A model generated the notes under the pieces. That model did not search any database, had not been told where the DNA came from, and saw only the letters and a program-made list of their open reading frames with translations. Shown here one piece after another: positions 32,564-41,668 of a stretch of 57,870 nucleotides of DNA. Each line of letters begins with the position of its first letter. Position 1 is the first letter of the stretch. Location of the stretch: NCBI GenBank assembly GCA_022360275.1, contig JAKSDC010000146.1, forward strand, positions 1-57,870, written 5' to 3'. Position numbers and translations under genes: made by a program. This DNA comes from Chlorobiales bacterium (GTDB lineage: Bacteria; Bacteroidota; Chlorobiia; Chlorobiales; Chlorobiaceae).

Positions 32564-35500
32564 ATGAACCGGCATGGATATGAGCATATTTTTTCTGATA
32601 TTTGGCTGAATTTCAAGGCCAATAGTGTGAATACTACATCAGTGCGGGAAATACCGTTTAACTATACATCTGCCACGGACAGGCAGTTACTGTCGTATCT
32701 TCTGGGCGAGGACAGCGTCCGGATGCTTGACGAGCTGAAAGATCTCCGCGTTACCGGGCGTTCGGCGAGGCTGTTGATGCGTATTATCGGCGGAGTGCTT
32801 ATCCATCGAAGAAACCCTTATCTGTTTCAGGAGCTTGTTGATTCGTCTGTACGCAGAATCCGGCTGTTAAAACAGGCGTTTAACGACCTCGATACCATCG
32901 AAAACTCGGCAAATGGAGAGGAGCGGGTTTTGTCGATCGTTTCGAGCCTCAGAAAGCTTTTCGATGAGTTCCAGGACGAGGTGGAGAGGGTTCCCGAGTT
33001 CAGAAGACGGCTGAAAAGAGAGCTGGGTTCCATTGTCGGTGTGAAAAATGTGTTGTTCGACCCTTTTTCTCTTGTGTCTCATGCAACTGACGCGACAGAC
33101 TGGCGGCTGCATCTCCCGGTCGCCGTCGTTACCCCTGACAAAGAGGCGCAGGTTGCTCCTTTGCTTCAGACAATCGGAAGACTTGGACTGAAGGCAATCC
33201 CGCGCGGTGCCGGAACGGGCTTGACCGGCGGGGCGGTTCCGTTGCGGCCGGATTGTGTGATCGTCAATACGGAAAAGCTCAATACGATAAGAGGCATTCG
33301 CCGGCAGCAGTTTAAGCTTGACGGAGAAGAGGTTGTTTCTGCTCCTGTCATCGAGGTTGAGGCGGGAGTCATTACTGAAAAAGCGATGGACTATGCCGGT
33401 GAGCACGGCCTTGTCTTCGCCACCGACCCGACAAGTGAATGGTCGTGCACCGTCGGGGGGAACATTGCGGAAAATGCCGGTGGGAAAAAAGCTGTTCGCT
33501 GGGGGACATGCATCGATAATCTCCTTGAATGGGTCATGGCAATGCCTTCAGGTAAAACCTGGAAGGTTTGCAGAACCGATCACAGGCTTCGCAAGATCAT
33601 GCCGGATGACACCGTTACCTATGAAGTGTTGAACGGTGCCGGGGAACGGATCAGGAAGATAGCACTTAAAGGTACCGATATACGCAAAAAGGGGCTGTGG
33701 AAGGATATAACCAACAAGGCTCTGGGCGGGGTGCCGGGTTTGCAGAAAGAGGGCACGGATGGCGTGATCACTTCGGCACGGTTTGTTCTCTATCCCAAAT
33801 ATGAGGAAATAACGACGCTCTGTCTCGAGTTTTTCGGTCCTGATATGGATGAAGCGAGCCGGGTTATCGTTGAGCTGTCGCGTATTTTTCCTCTTCCGAA
33901 AGACGACAGCGAAGCGCTGCTTGCCCTTGAACATTTCGACGATGAGTATATAAAGGCCATTGACTACAAGGTCAAGGCGGCTCGTCCAACCATGCCGAAA
34001 GCCGTACTGTTGATCGATATTGCCGGTCATGATCCTGATTCGGTAAAAAAAGGCGTAAGTAAGGTCGAGCAGCTGCTTGAACAACATCCGAACACCCTGC
34101 TTTTTATTGCCCGCGATGCCGAAGAGTCGAAACGTTATTGGGCCGACCGAAAGAAACTGGGTGCCATTGCAAGGAGGACAAACGCGTTCAAGCTCAACGA
34201 GGATGTGGTTATTCCTCTGGATGCCCTTGCCGAATTTGCCCGTTTCATCGACGACCTGAATGTCGAGGAAGAACGCTATTCCCAGCTCGGTTTCATTGAC
34301 AAGGTGCTTGGCTTGTTTGATGAGGTTTCTGCCGAAGGGAACGGCGAGCAGTTTGCGGCAAAAATTGTTCCGGCTGGTGCGCTGTGTTCAGCGACAAGGG
34401 AAACGCTGAGCAAGGCCGATGAGAAGACATTGCGTGCTTTCTCTGAAGTGCAGGCGTTCAGGAGCAAGTTGAATGAGCTGTTTCACGGTTACCCGCATAT
34501 GCTTGCGACGTTTGATGATTCGTTTCAGTATGTCAGGGACAGGCGCATTGTTATCGCCACGCACATGCATGCCGGCGATGGCAATGTTCATGTCAACATT
34601 CCGGTTCTTTCAAACGATCAGTCGATGCTTCTTCGGGCCGACCATGTCGTCGACAAGGTAATGGAGAAGGTCGTTTCGCTCGGCGGTGTTGTTTCAGGGG
34701 AGCATGGTATCGGTGTTACCAAGCTCAGATATATGGATAAAGAGCGAATTGCAGAGCTTTCGGAATACAGAAAAACAGTAGATCCCGAAGGGATCATGAA
34801 TCCGGGCAAACTCGATGATGTCGAGGTTCTCGATCATATCTTTACCCCTTCTTTCAATCTTCTCGAGCTTGAAGCCCACATTCTGAAGCGGGCCAAGATC
34901 GAGGAACTGTCCAAGAATGTCGATTTTTGTATTCGCTGCGGCAAGTGCAAAACCGGTTGCTGTGTTTTCTATCCGGCGAGGGGGATGTTTTATCATCCGA
35001 GAAACAAAAATCTGGCTATCGGTTCGCTTATCGAAGCATTGCTTTACGTAGCCCAGCGTGAACGCTCAACCGAATTTGAACTGCTCCAGTGGCTTGAAGA
35101 CGTTGCCGATCATTGCACGATTTGTCACAAGTGTCTGAAGCCTTGTCCTGTGGATATCGATACGGGGGATGTCTCTGTGCTTGAACGTGATATCCTGGAG
35201 GCGAGAGGTTACAAGCATTTTTCCGCAGTTACGCAGATGACGCTGAAATATCTCGAAAGCCGCTCGCCGATTGTCAACAAAATGTTCCGCAACGGTGTAT
35301 TGCGTATCGGAGGCGCTGTATTGCGTGCCGGCAACCGGCTTGCACAACCATTGCAGGAAGCCGAATCCCTTGCTGCTTTTTATCCTCTCAAAATGGTCAG
35401 TTCATCGGTGCCCCGTGTTCCTGATGAAACGTTGCGGGATCTGCTGCCTCATTGCGATCCGGATCAGGCTCTGGTGTTCGAGCCTGAAAAAAGCGATGCA

Positions 35501-36250
35501 GCGACGGTTTTTTATTTTCCGGGCTGCGGATCGGAAAGATTGCACTCGTCCATCTCAATGGCTTCGATTCATCTTCTGCTGGAGACAGGTATCCGGGTCG
35601 TGCTGCCGCCGCCGTTTTTGTGTTGCGGATTTCCCGCACATGTGAATGCGCAGAATGAACAGCACTCGAAGATAGTGCTGCGCAACACGGTGATCTTTTC
35701 CCAGATTCGTGAAATGCTGGCCTATCTCGATTTTGATGCCTGTGTGGTTTCCTGCGGCACCTGTATGGAGGCTCTTGGAGGTATGGAGACGAGAAAACTG
35801 TTCGGGGGGACTATCGTCGATGTCATGAGCTATGCTCTTGAAAAGGGCCTGAAACTGGATGGTGATGAAAGTTGCATGTATCATGCCCCTTGTCATGACT
35901 CCCTTGACGGGAAAGCTCTGGAAAAGCTGAATGAACTTGGCGGATTCGGGGTTGTGACTCCTGTCGATCATTGCTGCTCGGAAGCCGGCACGCTTGCTCT
36001 GTCAAGGCCGGATATTACCGACTCCATGCTGCAGCGTAAAAGAGGCGCAATCCTCGAGGTGAAAGAGGAGACCGGTGAAACGGTTATGCTGACCAATTGC
36101 CCTTCTTGTGTTCAGGGGCTTGGAAGAAACCGTGATCTTGGTGTTGAGCCGCGTCATATCGCGGTTGCAGTCGCCGAAAAAATGTCCGGGCAGGCATGGA
36201 AAAATCATTTTAAGGAACAGGCTCTGAAGGCAACAGCTGTGAGGTTTTAG
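32564..36250 (+). CDS. FAD- and Fe-S-binding D-2-hydroxyacid dehydrogenase (YdiJ/DUF3683 type)
   Basis: The 1228-residue fusion has four parts. The N-terminal about 185 residues match the DUF3683 extension (EIPFNYTSATDRQLLSYLLG). An FAD-binding PCMH domain (about 185-460; PRGAGTGLTGGAVPL) and FAD-linked oxidase C-terminal domain (to about 760; THMHAGDGNVHVNIP, GEHGIG) follow. Two 4Fe-4S clusters have cysteines in CIRCGKCKTGCC (about 789) and CTICHKCLKPCP (about 851). Two CCG domains (about 985-1200) have FPGCGSERL and CCGFPA. Relatives oxidise D-lactate, D-2-hydroxyglutarate or glycolate and pass electrons to quinone or another carrier. The likely substrate is a D-2-hydroxyacid. ATG 32564 is preferred to TTG 32558. 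Longer than YdiJ because of the N-terminal extension. Confidence 0.88.
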   Translation: MNRHGYEHIFSDIWLNFKANSVNTTSVREIPFNYTSATDRQLLSYLLGEDSVRMLDELKDLRVTGRSARLLMRIIGGVLIHRRNPYLFQELVDSSVRRIRLLKQAFNDLDTIENSANGEERVLSIVSSLRKLFDEFQDEVERVPEFRRRLKRELGSIVGVKNVLFDPFSLVSHATDATDWRLHLPVAVVTPDKEAQVAPLLQTIGRLGLKAIPRGAGTGLTGGAVPLRPDCVIVNTEKLNTIRGIRRQQFKLDGEEVVSAPVIEVEAGVITEKAMDYAGEHGLVFATDPTSEWSCTVGGNIAENAGGKKAVRWGTCIDNLLEWVMAMPSGKTWKVCRTDHRLRKIMPDDTVTYEVLNGAGERIRKIALKGTDIRKKGLWKDITNKALGGVPGLQKEGTDGVITSARFVLYPKYEEITTLCLEFFGPDMDEASRVIVELSRIFPLPKDDSEALLALEHFDDEYIKAIDYKVKAARPTMPKAVLLIDIAGHDPDSVKKGVSKVEQLLEQHPNTLLFIARDAEESKRYWADRKKLGAIARRTNAFKLNEDVVIPLDALAEFARFIDDLNVEEERYSQLGFIDKVLGLFDEVSAEGNGEQFAAKIVPAGALCSATRETLSKADEKTLRAFSEVQAFRSKLNELFHGYPHMLATFDDSFQYVRDRRIVIATHMHAGDGNVHVNIPVLSNDQSMLLRADHVVDKVMEKVVSLGGVVSGEHGIGVTKLRYMDKERIAELSEYRKTVDPEGIMNPGKLDDVEVLDHIFTPSFNLLELEAHILKRAKIEELSKNVDFCIRCGKCKTGCCVFYPARGMFYHPRNKNLAIGSLIEALLYVAQRERSTEFELLQWLEDVADHCTICHKCLKPCPVDIDTGDVSVLERDILEARGYKHFSAVTQMTLKYLESRSPIVNKMFRNGVLRIGGAVLRAGNRLAQPLQEAESLAAFYPLKMVSSSVPRVPDETLRDLLPHCDPDQALVFEPEKSDAATVFYFPGCGSERLHSSISMASIHLLLETGIRVVLPPPFLCCGFPAHVNAQNEQHSKIVLRNTVIFSQIREMLAYLDFDACVVSCGTCMEALGGMETRKLFGGTIVDVMSYALEKGLKLDGDESCMYHAPCHDSLDGKALEKLNELGGFGVVTPVDHCCSEAGTLALSRPDITDSMLQRKRGAILEVKEETGETVMLTNCPSCVQGLGRNRDLGVEPRHIAVAVAEKMSGQAWKNHFKEQALKATAVRF

Positions 36251-36467
36251 AGCACTCATTGCAATTAACAAGAAGCTTTTTCAGAGGATGAAGGGGAGGG
36301 GTTAAGAGAAAAGGTGTATAACGTGATAAGCCTGAGCCTGGGCAGGTACTGATAGAGAGGGTTTTGTTTGTTCTCTTTTCATTTGTATATATTAAAGCTA
36401 AGAGTGAGTACCCCTCCTATGTGATACAAAGAGAGTTCCCTTCAACTGAAAATGAGGAGAGAGACTT
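36251..36467 (+). promoter_or_regulatory. Upstream region of the SbtA-like gene
   Basis: No gene is present. An A/T-rich stretch near 36370-36400 may hold the promoter. A strong ribosome site GAGGAGA (36454-36460) lies 7 bases before the ATG at 36468. Confidence 0.4.
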
Positions 36468-36776
36468 ATGGATAAAAACTCGATGAAAAAAGTTCTCGCC
36501 GGTTTAAGTATTGCCGGCCTTGTAGCAAGTGTGACCCTTACAGGCTGTCAAAAAACTAAAGGAGGTTGTGGTGCCGGAGGCTGCAGTAAAACAGAAAAGG
36601 TTGAGGGCAAAAAATCTGCCAAAGGAACCGGATCCTGCTCAGGAAGGGAGGATAAAGCAGGAAAGGGTAAAGGATCCTGTTCAGGAAAGGAAGATAAGGC
36701 AGGAAAGGGTAAAGGGTCCTGTTCGGGAATGAAAGACAACGCAGAATCCGGTGAAGCAGACTCTAAAAAAGAGTAA
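36468..36776 (+). CDS. SbtA-like Cys/Gly-repeat precursor peptide
   Basis: The 102-residue peptide begins MDKNSMKKVLAGLSIAGLVA and runs to a lipobox-like LTGC (C near residue 27), then GGCGAGGCSK. Three repeats of a 14-residue unit GSCSG-(R/K)EDKAGKGK follow (from residue 55), the last one partial. The DNA repeats every 42 bases at 36630, 36672 and 36714. From memory, this leader and the Cys/Gly-rich tail fit the SbtA (selenobiotic) family of radical SAM-modified peptides. All core positions here are cysteine (TGC/TGT), with no in-frame TGA. The matching radical SAM gene is next. An unmodified metal-binding lipoprotein is the alternative. Confidence 0.7.
   Translation: MDKNSMKKVLAGLSIAGLVASVTLTGCQKTKGGCGAGGCSKTEKVEGKKSAKGTGSCSGREDKAGKGKGSCSGKEDKAGKGKGSCSGMKDNAESGEADSKKE
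36630..36740 (+). repeat. 42-base tandem repeat inside the SbtA-like gene
   Basis: Units start at 36630, 36672 and 36714, two complete and one partial, differing mainly at third codon positions. Each encodes GSCSG followed by a charged spacer. The period is a multiple of three, so unit number can change without breaking the frame. Confidence 0.9.
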
Positions 36777-36823
36777 CGGTTTTTGCATGAAAGACAAGAT
36801 TCTCGATTCTGTTTTATGATTGC

Positions 36824-36854
36824 AACGGTCCGTCCATACGGGCCGTTCTTTTTT
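36824..36854 (+). terminator. Terminator between precursor and maturase genes
   Basis: AACGGTCCGT (36824-36833) pairs with ACGGGCCGTT (36838-36847), one wobble, followed by CTTTTTT. Partial read-through would give much more precursor than maturase message. Confidence 0.85.
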
Positions 36855-36928
36855 CTACCAGTCCGCCAGCGAAGTAATCATGTCACGGAATTATCGAGAT
36901 TGTCTTTATGTGAACTTGACGAGGGTGT

Positions 36929-38515
36929 ATGAGCATGACCGCAACAGCTTCCATCGAAAAGATTTTCCCCCGGACACTGTTACATCCGGTTGCTGCCGAT
37001 CTTTTTTCGCAGAGCGACATGCAGGAGGCGTTTGAAAATGAGCCGAAAAGGTTTGCAGAATTTCTGCACAAGAGCTTTCCTTATCCTTCCAGAATGGCAT
37101 TTCTTGCCGAGTTGGCTGATGTAGAGTACGCCTGCTGGAACGTCGAGCATATGGAACGGGATTTCAGTCGTTCGGCTCATGAAGCTGTTATCAACCCGTT
37201 ACTACAGATCATCACGGTAAAAAATGATGTAACACCGTTTTTCAGTCAAGGAAGATCATTTGTTCCGGATGCCGTAGGGCCGCAAGAAGGCTGGATACTT
37301 GTATGGAAAGGGCCTGAATCAGGAAGGCTCTATGTTGAAATGGCGGATGAGCAGATGCTGCTTGCCCTTAAAGTGCTCTCGGAAGAGCAGAGTGAATTGC
37401 AAGGAGATCAGTTAAGGGTTGTCAATCAGGCTATTGATTACTCTGCACAAAAAGGTATTGTACTGAAAGCTCCCTACCTTCTTTCACGCACCCTGCAGGG
37501 CTTTCCTGCAGGGGAGAATATCCCGGAGCAATACCTTACAGCCTCGGTATTTACTTTGCAATGGCATATAACGAATGCATGCGACCTGCACTGCAAACAT
37601 TGTTACGACAGAGAAAAACGTTCTCCTTTGACAGCAGAACAGGGGCTCGGGATTATCGAAGATTTTGACCGTTTCTGTCAGGAAAAAAATGTGCGGGGCC
37701 ACATCTGTTTTTCAGGCGGGAATCCTTTCATGTCGCCCCATTTTTATCTTTTGTACAAGGCGGCAGCGGATAGGGGATATGCGGTTTCTCTGCTGGGCAA
37801 CCCGGTATCGGCGGAGGAACTGCAGCGTGTGACGGATATTTGCATGCCCGAGTATTTTCAGGTCAGTCTTGAAGGACTGGAGGCGCACAATGATTGTATA
37901 CGGGGTGAGGGGTATTACAAGAGAGTGATGGACTTTCTCCGCCTTCTCAGGGAAAAACAGGTATCATCAGCCGTTATGCTCACCCTGACAAAGGCCAACA
38001 TCGATCAGATTCTTCCTCTTGCAGAAATATTGCAGGGTAGGACGGATTACTTTACGTTCAATCGTCTTTCCCAGGTTGGAGAGGGGGCGGGACTTTCTCT
38101 TCCCGGCAGCGACGCGTACAGGAAGTTTCTTGAATCGTATGTTGCGGCCGCAGATGATAGTCCGATTATTGGGCTGAAAGACAGCCTAATCAACATTTTG
38201 CGTGAGCGCCAGGGGATTGCGCCTTTTGGAGGGTGTACCGGCTTCGGCTGTGGTGCGGCATTCAATTTTATCGCGCTTTTGCCCGATGGAGAAGTGCATG
38301 CATGCCGGAAATTTCCTTCACTGATAGGCTCTATTCTCGAAAGTGACTTTTTGACCCTGTATGAATCGGAAAAAGCACAACAGTACAGAAAAGGGCCGGA
38401 ATCGTGCCGGGAGTGCAGGCTTCGCCCGGTTTGCGGAGGATGTATGGCTGTTGTTCACGGTATGGGGCTTGACCCTTTCAAGGAGAAAGACCCGTTCTGT
38501 TTTCTTGAGGAATGA
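36929..38515 (+). CDS. Radical SAM/SPASM peptide maturase, SbtM-like
   Basis: The protein has 528 residues (526 if the ATG at 36935, better spaced from GAGGG, is used). The first about 200 residues form a non-SAM domain, probably for precursor binding. The radical SAM cluster motif is CDLHCKHC (about residues 218-225), preceded by LQWHITNA. SFSGG-like glycine motif appears as CFSGGNPF. The C-terminal SPASM region has CTGFGCG, CRKFPS and CRECRLRPVCGGC for auxiliary 4Fe-4S clusters. The layout and the neighbouring Cys-rich peptide fit the SbtM family, proposed to modify Cys residues in its partner. The exact chemistry is not established. Confidence 0.8.
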   Translation: MSMTATASIEKIFPRTLLHPVAADLFSQSDMQEAFENEPKRFAEFLHKSFPYPSRMAFLAELADVEYACWNVEHMERDFSRSAHEAVINPLLQIITVKNDVTPFFSQGRSFVPDAVGPQEGWILVWKGPESGRLYVEMADEQMLLALKVLSEEQSELQGDQLRVVNQAIDYSAQKGIVLKAPYLLSRTLQGFPAGENIPEQYLTASVFTLQWHITNACDLHCKHCYDREKRSPLTAEQGLGIIEDFDRFCQEKNVRGHICFSGGNPFMSPHFYLLYKAAADRGYAVSLLGNPVSAEELQRVTDICMPEYFQVSLEGLEAHNDCIRGEGYYKRVMDFLRLLREKQVSSAVMLTLTKANIDQILPLAEILQGRTDYFTFNRLSQVGEGAGLSLPGSDAYRKFLESYVAAADDSPIIGLKDSLINILRERQGIAPFGGCTGFGCGAAFNFIALLPDGEVHACRKFPSLIGSILESDFLTLYESEKAQQYRKGPESCRECRLRPVCGGCMAVVHGMGLDPFKEKDPFCFLEE

Positions 38516-38769
38516 GCTTGGGATCCGGAAGCCAAAAGCAACTATTTCACAGGACGCGGCCCGGAGATCCATGAGGTGTGTCGTAAATCCTTATATGGGT
38601 GCCGGCTCCAGTCCGGCATGGCTTGCTTGTTGGCACAGGATAACTAAGTTATCCTGCTATTAAACTATCTGGCTGTCAAGCGCTCCAGCTAAAAAGCTAT
38701 TTGTCGTCTCATACTTTTTCTGTAAGATTAGTTCCTGCATTTACTACGAAACGTTATACCGGACAAGGC
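38516..38769. repeat. Intergenic stretch with a REP-like hairpin
   Basis: No gene is seen. It contains GCCCGGAGATCCATG (near 38559) and the hairpin TGCCGG (38600-38605) / CCGGCA (38613-38618), both related to the dispersed elements around the CRISPR island, followed by degenerate CTGTCAAGC-like words. Confidence 0.65.
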
Positions 38770-40050
38770 ATGTTTGACGAAATTGAGTTTGAGAAAATAA
38801 AACGGTTGCCGAAATATGTTTTTGCAGCAGTGGATGAGCTGAAAATGGCTGAAAGGCGTTCCGGTGAGGACGTGATAGACTTTTCCATGGGTAATCCTGA
38901 TGGTCCGACGCCAAAACATATCATCGACAAGCTTATTGAAAGCGTACAGAAACCAAGGACCCACGGCTATTCTGTTTCCAAAGGTATATACAAACTCCGT
39001 CTGGCAATCTGCCGCTGGTATTTCGAGAAATACGGCGTCGAACTTGATCCCGATACCGAGGTGGTTGCGTCAATGGGATCAAAGGAAGGGTATGTCAATC
39101 TCGTACAGGCCATTATCAATCCCGGCGATGTAGCCATGGTGCCGGATCCGTGTTATCCCATTCATTCACAGGCTTTTATTCTTGCAGGGGGCAATGTGCA
39201 CCGTTTCCGGCTTGTCCTGAAAGATAATTTCACGCTTGACGAAGATGCCTTTTTTCGAAATATCGAAACCGCCATGCGTGAATCATCACCGAAGCCGAAA
39301 TATCTGGTGGTGAATTTTCCCAATAATCCGACAACCGCTACGGTAGAGCGTGACTTTTATGAAAAACTCGTTACCGTTGCACGCAGAGAGCGGTTTTATA
39401 TCATCAGCGACATTGCCTACGCGGAAATAACCTTTGATGGTTACCGGGCGCCGTCGATTCTCCAGGTTCCCGGTGCAAAAGATGTTGCAATTGAAAGCTA
39501 TACCCTTTCGAAAACCTATAATATGGCAGGTTGGCGGGTCGGTTTTCTTGTCGGCAACCCGAAACTGGTCGGGGCACTTACAAGAATCAAGAGCTGGCTC
39601 GACTATGGTATGTTTACCCCGATACAGGTGGCCTCGACCATAGCGTTGAATGAGGATCAGTCATGTGTTGAAGAGATAAGGGAGACCTACCGCAAACGAA
39701 GGGATGTTCTCCTGAAAAGCTTTGCCAACGCAGGGTGGTACATTGAAAAACCAAGGGCTTCAATGTTTGTCTGGGCAAGGATCCCCGAACAGTTCCGCGA
39801 AGCAGGGAGTCTCGAATTCAGCAAGAGACTGCTCAAGGAAGCCAAGATCGCGGTCAGCCCCGGCGTGGGATTCGGACCTTATGGCGATGAATATGTGAGG
39901 ATTGCACTGATAGAGAACGAGGAAAGAATACGTCAGGCGGCAAGGAATGTGAAAAAGTTTTTGAAAGCGCACTCCCCGGGAGCTGGAAGCCGGGGGTTCA
40001 GCAAAGCGGTACTCGTATCGGGCCAGGTAATACATACTGAGAAAGAGTGA
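38770..40050 (+). CDS. alaC: AlaC-type alanine/class I aminotransferase
   Basis: The 426-residue enzyme is a fold-type I PLP aminotransferase. The PLP lysine is K248 in YTLSKTYNMAGWRVGF. DFSMGNPDGPTP near the start, NFPNNPTTAT and the C-terminal RIALIENEERIRQA are AlaC/LL-diaminopimelate aminotransferase-like features. Likely reaction: pyruvate plus glutamate to alanine plus 2-oxoglutarate. The ATG at 38770 gives the standard N terminus MFDEIEFEKIKRLP; the frame stays open further upstream without family similarity. It converges on the nnr gene with 16 bases between stops. Confidence 0.88.
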   Translation: MFDEIEFEKIKRLPKYVFAAVDELKMAERRSGEDVIDFSMGNPDGPTPKHIIDKLIESVQKPRTHGYSVSKGIYKLRLAICRWYFEKYGVELDPDTEVVASMGSKEGYVNLVQAIINPGDVAMVPDPCYPIHSQAFILAGGNVHRFRLVLKDNFTLDEDAFFRNIETAMRESSPKPKYLVVNFPNNPTTATVERDFYEKLVTVARRERFYIISDIAYAEITFDGYRAPSILQVPGAKDVAIESYTLSKTYNMAGWRVGFLVGNPKLVGALTRIKSWLDYGMFTPIQVASTIALNEDQSCVEEIRETYRKRRDVLLKSFANAGWYIEKPRASMFVWARIPEQFREAGSLEFSKRLLKEAKIAVSPGVGFGPYGDEYVRIALIENEERIRQAARNVKKFLKAHSPGAGSRGFSKAVLVSGQVIHTEKE

Positions 40051-40066
40051 CAAAATGTAGGGCTAT

Positions 40067-41662
40067 TCACTCCGGCAGCTCTTCGATATCAAAGGCTTCC
40101 CTGATAGCGGCATGAATGGCCTGAAGCACATCTTCCGATGACACCAGGCTTGAAACGTCGTTTGCAAGGTCTCCGGCACGACCATGGAACCAGGCAGCAG
40201 CTCCGCCTGCATGGAACGTGTCGATGCCTTTTGCTGCAAGTGCTCCGATCATGCCGGAAAGCAAATCTCCCGTACCGGCAACGGACAGGGCTTCCGTTCC
40301 GCTGTTGTTGATGAGGACCCTGCCCGATGGGTCGGCAATACAGGTTGGGTTGCCTTTCAACAGGAGATTTACCTTGTTTTTTGCAGAAAAGCGGCGAATG
40401 GTTTCCAGTGGATCAGTTTGTATTTCATTGACTGACAAACCGGTGAGCCTGCTGAATTCGCCCGTATGGGGCGTTAGCAGGATATCATGGAAGTTCAGTG
40501 TGTCGAGAGAAAACCCCCCATGCGAGAGTGCAAAAAGCGCATCCGCATCGAGAACAAGTTTTTTTGATGCGACAACCGGCTCTGTAAGGAGCTTCTGCAC
40601 CAGTGAAATGGTTTCTGCTTCCCTGCCGAGTCCGCAACCCATGACAATGGCATCGGCCCAGGAGGCTTTTTCCAGAAGAGACTCGATCTCTCTGCCGGTT
40701 ACCGTTGCTGATGGAGCATAGGTGTGCAGCGGGCCTGCGAGTTCCGGGGGCAGCGAGACGCAAACGTACCCTGCACCGGTGTTGATGGCGGCTTTTGCAG
40801 CGAGCATGGAGGCTCCGAGCATGGAGCTTTTGTTGTTCTGCGAACCGGCTATGACGAACAGTTTGCCGTTTTTGTGTTTTGCTCCGTCTGGGTTGCGCAG
40901 CAGAAAGTGTTCGACAGCAAATTCTCTATCGGTAAGATGACATGCTGCGTGCCGTACAAGAAATTCCGGGATCGAGATCTCGGCGATATGCAGCTCTCCG
41001 GAAAGGGTGGGACCTGAATTGAACAAAAAGCCGGTTTTCAGATAAGCCATACAGACAGTAAGGTCTGCTTGTACGGCGGGAGAGGATGCAAAACCGCTGG
41101 TGGCATCGAGTCCGCTGGGAAGGTCAAGGGAGATGGTGATGGCAGGATTTCTTTCACGGATGCTGTTGATCAGTTCCACGGCCTGTTTTACAGGATTTTT
41201 CAGTTCGTCTCCTTCAGTTCTCAGGCGCAGTCCTGTGCCGAGGATCGCATCGACAATGCCGTCGTACTGCCGTTCGGCCACGAAAGGCAGTGCTTCGTCG
41301 TGACTTTTGAATATCCTGATGCGCTCGATATCTGCGGCATAAGCTTCCACAATGGTCAAGCCTTCACGGTTGAGTTCGGAAAGGGTATCGGAAGGGTAGA
41401 TGAGTACCAGGTCAACGTCGGCTCCGAGATTGAGCAGATGCCGGGCAAGCACGAACCCGTCCCCCCCGTTGTTTCCTTTTCCGCAGACAATCAGGAATGC
41501 GAGCCCTTCAAGGCCGCTTTCTTGCGCCCCAAAGGATTTCCTGATAATCCAGGATGCTTCACGGCCTGCAAGCTCCATGAGTCTTGTTTCGCCAGTATGA
41601 AGGCGTTCAATCGCAGCCCGGTCAGTCCGGTTCATCTCTTCAGCTGTCAAAATCGGCAGCAT
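40067..41662 (-). CDS. nnr: Bifunctional NAD(P)H-hydrate repair enzyme (epimerase and dehydratase)
   Basis: The 531-residue protein fuses an N-terminal YjeF/NnrE epimerase (about 1-220; VCGKGNNGGDGFVLARHL, LDLPSGLDATSG) and a C-terminal NnrD ADP-dependent dehydratase (about 230-520; VIAGSQNNKSSMLGAS, LTPHTGEFSRLTG, NNSGTEALSVAGTGDLLSGM). Together they return spontaneously hydrated NADH and NADPH to the active form. GTGDLLSG is the ATP/ADP-binding and catalytic aspartate region. It starts 6 bases after the purL stop and probably belongs to the secA-purL-nnr transcript. Confidence 0.95.
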   Translation of the reverse strand: MLPILTAEEMNRTDRAAIERLHTGETRLMELAGREASWIIRKSFGAQESGLEGLAFLIVCGKGNNGGDGFVLARHLLNLGADVDLVLIYPSDTLSELNREGLTIVEAYAADIERIRIFKSHDEALPFVAERQYDGIVDAILGTGLRLRTEGDELKNPVKQAVELINSIRERNPAITISLDLPSGLDATSGFASSPAVQADLTVCMAYLKTGFLFNSGPTLSGELHIAEISIPEFLVRHAACHLTDREFAVEHFLLRNPDGAKHKNGKLFVIAGSQNNKSSMLGASMLAAKAAINTGAGYVCVSLPPELAGPLHTYAPSATVTGREIESLLEKASWADAIVMGCGLGREAETISLVQKLLTEPVVASKKLVLDADALFALSHGGFSLDTLNFHDILLTPHTGEFSRLTGLSVNEIQTDPLETIRRFSAKNKVNLLLKGNPTCIADPSGRVLINNSGTEALSVAGTGDLLSGMIGALAAKGIDTFHAGGAAAWFHGRAGDLANDVSSLVSSEDVLQAIHAAIREAFDIEELPE

Positions 41663-41668
41663 GAGTCG

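Noticed and set aside
36468..36776. Selenocysteine in the SbtA-like peptide
   Set aside because: All relevant codons are TGC or TGT; the frame contains no internal TGA.
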